Assembly: GCA_030039575.1 (NCBI GenBank)
Contig: JASHVH010000188.1
Span: 1 to 7,115, forward strand
Source of the DNA: Acidimicrobiales bacterium
GTDB taxonomy: Bacteria > Actinomycetota > Acidimicrobiia > Acidimicrobiales > Palsa-688
Reading direction: 5' to 3'
DNA length: 7,115 nt
The translations under genes and the position numbers were made by a program. How positions within the stretch are numbered: the first letter of the stretch is position 1; the number at the start of each line of letters is the position of its first letter. This document shows positions 6,973 through 7,115 of this stretch, in pieces. Below the pieces are notes generated by a model. That model saw nothing but the letters and a program-made list of their open reading frames with translations, had not been told where the DNA came from and did no database searches.

Positions 6973-6994
6973 CGCCCGCAACTGGCCGCGGGCG
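6973..6994 (+). terminator. Candidate hairpin terminator after the fused enzyme gene
   Basis: CGCCCGC (6973-6979) and GCGGGCG (6988-6994) form a 7-bp all-GC stem around an 8-nt loop, 26 nt after the stop codon. There is no T-run behind it, which is frequent in actinobacterial terminators but makes the call uncertain. Its position just before the next gene's promoter supports insulation of dnaJ. Confidence 0.35.
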
Positions 6995-6996
6995 CC

Positions 6997-7023
6997 GGGA
7001 ATTCCTGACGCCTCTGAGAAGTT
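6997..7023 (+). promoter_or_regulatory. SigR/SigH-type stress promoter of dnaJ
   Basis: GGGAAT (6997-7002), exactly 18 bp, then GTT (7021-7023) matches the consensus known for promoters read by Streptomyces SigR and mycobacterial SigH, ECF sigma factors of thiol-oxidative and heat stress. Transcription would begin near 7030, about 36 nt before the GTG start. An alternative is that TTGACA (7022-7027) acts as a σ70 -35 box, but no convincing -10 lies 16-18 bp further on. The downstream dnaJ fits the SigH/SigR regulon. Confidence 0.6.
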
Positions 7024-7041
7024 GACAATATAGCACTCAAG
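7021..7041. promoter_or_regulatory. HAIR-like HspR operator
   Basis: gTTGAca-N7-ACTCAAG resembles the HAIR element CTTGAGT-N7-ACTCAAG bound by the heat-shock repressor HspR. The right arm (7035-7041) is a full match; the left arm (7021-7027) keeps TTGA; the spacing is exact. It covers the -10 GTT and the expected transcription start, where a bound repressor would block initiation. Its place before a dnaJ-like gene agrees with known HspR targets. Confidence 0.6.
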
Positions 7042-7050
7042 TTTTCGAGA

Positions 7051-7056
7051 GGGAGG
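7051..7056 (+). promoter_or_regulatory. Ribosome binding site of dnaJ
   Basis: GGGAGG, within the longer purine run 7047-7056, lies 9 nt before the GTG at 7066 and fixes that start. A second GGAG at 7061-7064 is too close to the start to be the one used. Confidence 0.65.
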
Positions 7057-7065
7057 CGTTGGAGC

Positions 7066-7115
7066 GTGGCCGTTCAGGCCGATTGGTTGGAGAAGGACCT
7101 CTATGCAGTGTTGGG
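7066..7115 (+). CDS. dnaJ: DnaJ-like co-chaperone, N-terminal fragment (3' cut by window edge)
   Basis: Only 16 whole codons are visible: MAVQADWLEKDLYAVL, with the next codon beginning GG (Gly). The pattern of a short variable lead, then Lys-Asp-x-Tyr-x-Val-Leu-Gly, is the hallmark beginning of the J-domain of DnaJ (usually KDYYxVLGV; here Leu replaces the first Tyr). DnaJ stimulates the ATPase of DnaK and hands it unfolded clients in the cytoplasm. The GTG start is supported by GGGAGG at 7051-7056. The promoter elements upstream (SigR/SigH-like boxes plus a HAIR-like operator) independently point to a heat-shock chaperone gene. The HPD motif and later domains lie outside the window, so full-length DnaJ and a shorter J-protein such as CbpA cannot be told apart. 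Confidence 0.75.
   Translation, partial: MAVQADWLEKDLYAVL

Noticed and set aside
6998..7005. Palindrome GGAATTCC as an operator
   Set aside because: It is short and better explained by the -35 GGGAAT box.
1..7115. tRNA, rRNA, CRISPR array, insertion sequence or attachment site
   Set aside because: No cloverleaf-like segment, spaced repeats, transposase or terminal inverted repeats were seen on either strand.

Overview
This is a 7.1 kb stretch of GC-rich DNA from an actinobacterium-like genome. The evidence is strong G/C preference at third codon positions, GTG starts, an ABC half-transporter with a Gly-rich N-terminus, an XRE-cupin regulator paired with a flavoprotein/methyltransferase fusion, and a SigR/SigH-type promoter overlapping a HAIR-like (HspR) operator in front of dnaJ. 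The family-level position cannot be fixed from the sequence; a deep-branching actinobacterial group such as Acidimicrobiia is possible but unproven.

Layout. (1) 1-3410, plus strand: two overlapping genes for the half-transporters of a heterodimeric ABC exporter; the first is cut by the window edge. The pair is asymmetric: the first has Asp for the catalytic Walker B Glu and the second has a degenerate signature motif (LSSGE), so one of the two ATP sites should be catalytically weak. (2) 3411-3459: a 49-bp convergent gap with no clear terminator. (3) 3460-5333, minus strand: a two-gene unit made of an XRE-family HTH/cupin regulator followed 20 bp later by a GT1 (MGT-like) glycosyltransferase. 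(4) 5334-5359: a 26-bp divergent control region. (5) 5360-6946, plus strand: a thioredoxin-reductase-like FAD oxidoreductase with a CPFC disulfide, fused in one polypeptide to a class I SAM-dependent methyltransferase. (6) 6947-7065: a hairpin that may end transcription, then a GGGAAT-N18-GTT promoter overlapping a gTTGAca-N7-ACTCAAG operator and a strong ribosome binding site. (7) 7066-end: the first 16 complete codons of a DnaJ-like co-chaperone.

How they may work together (inference). The regulator sits head-to-head with the fused redox/methyl-transfer enzyme and is co-directional with the glycosyltransferase, so it probably controls both. Oxidation or methylation, glycosylation and export are three standard ways to handle a reactive or toxic small molecule. 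The central region therefore looks like a small-molecule modification or detoxification neighbourhood next to an efflux pump, followed by an unrelated stress-chaperone gene. No substrate can be named from sequence alone.
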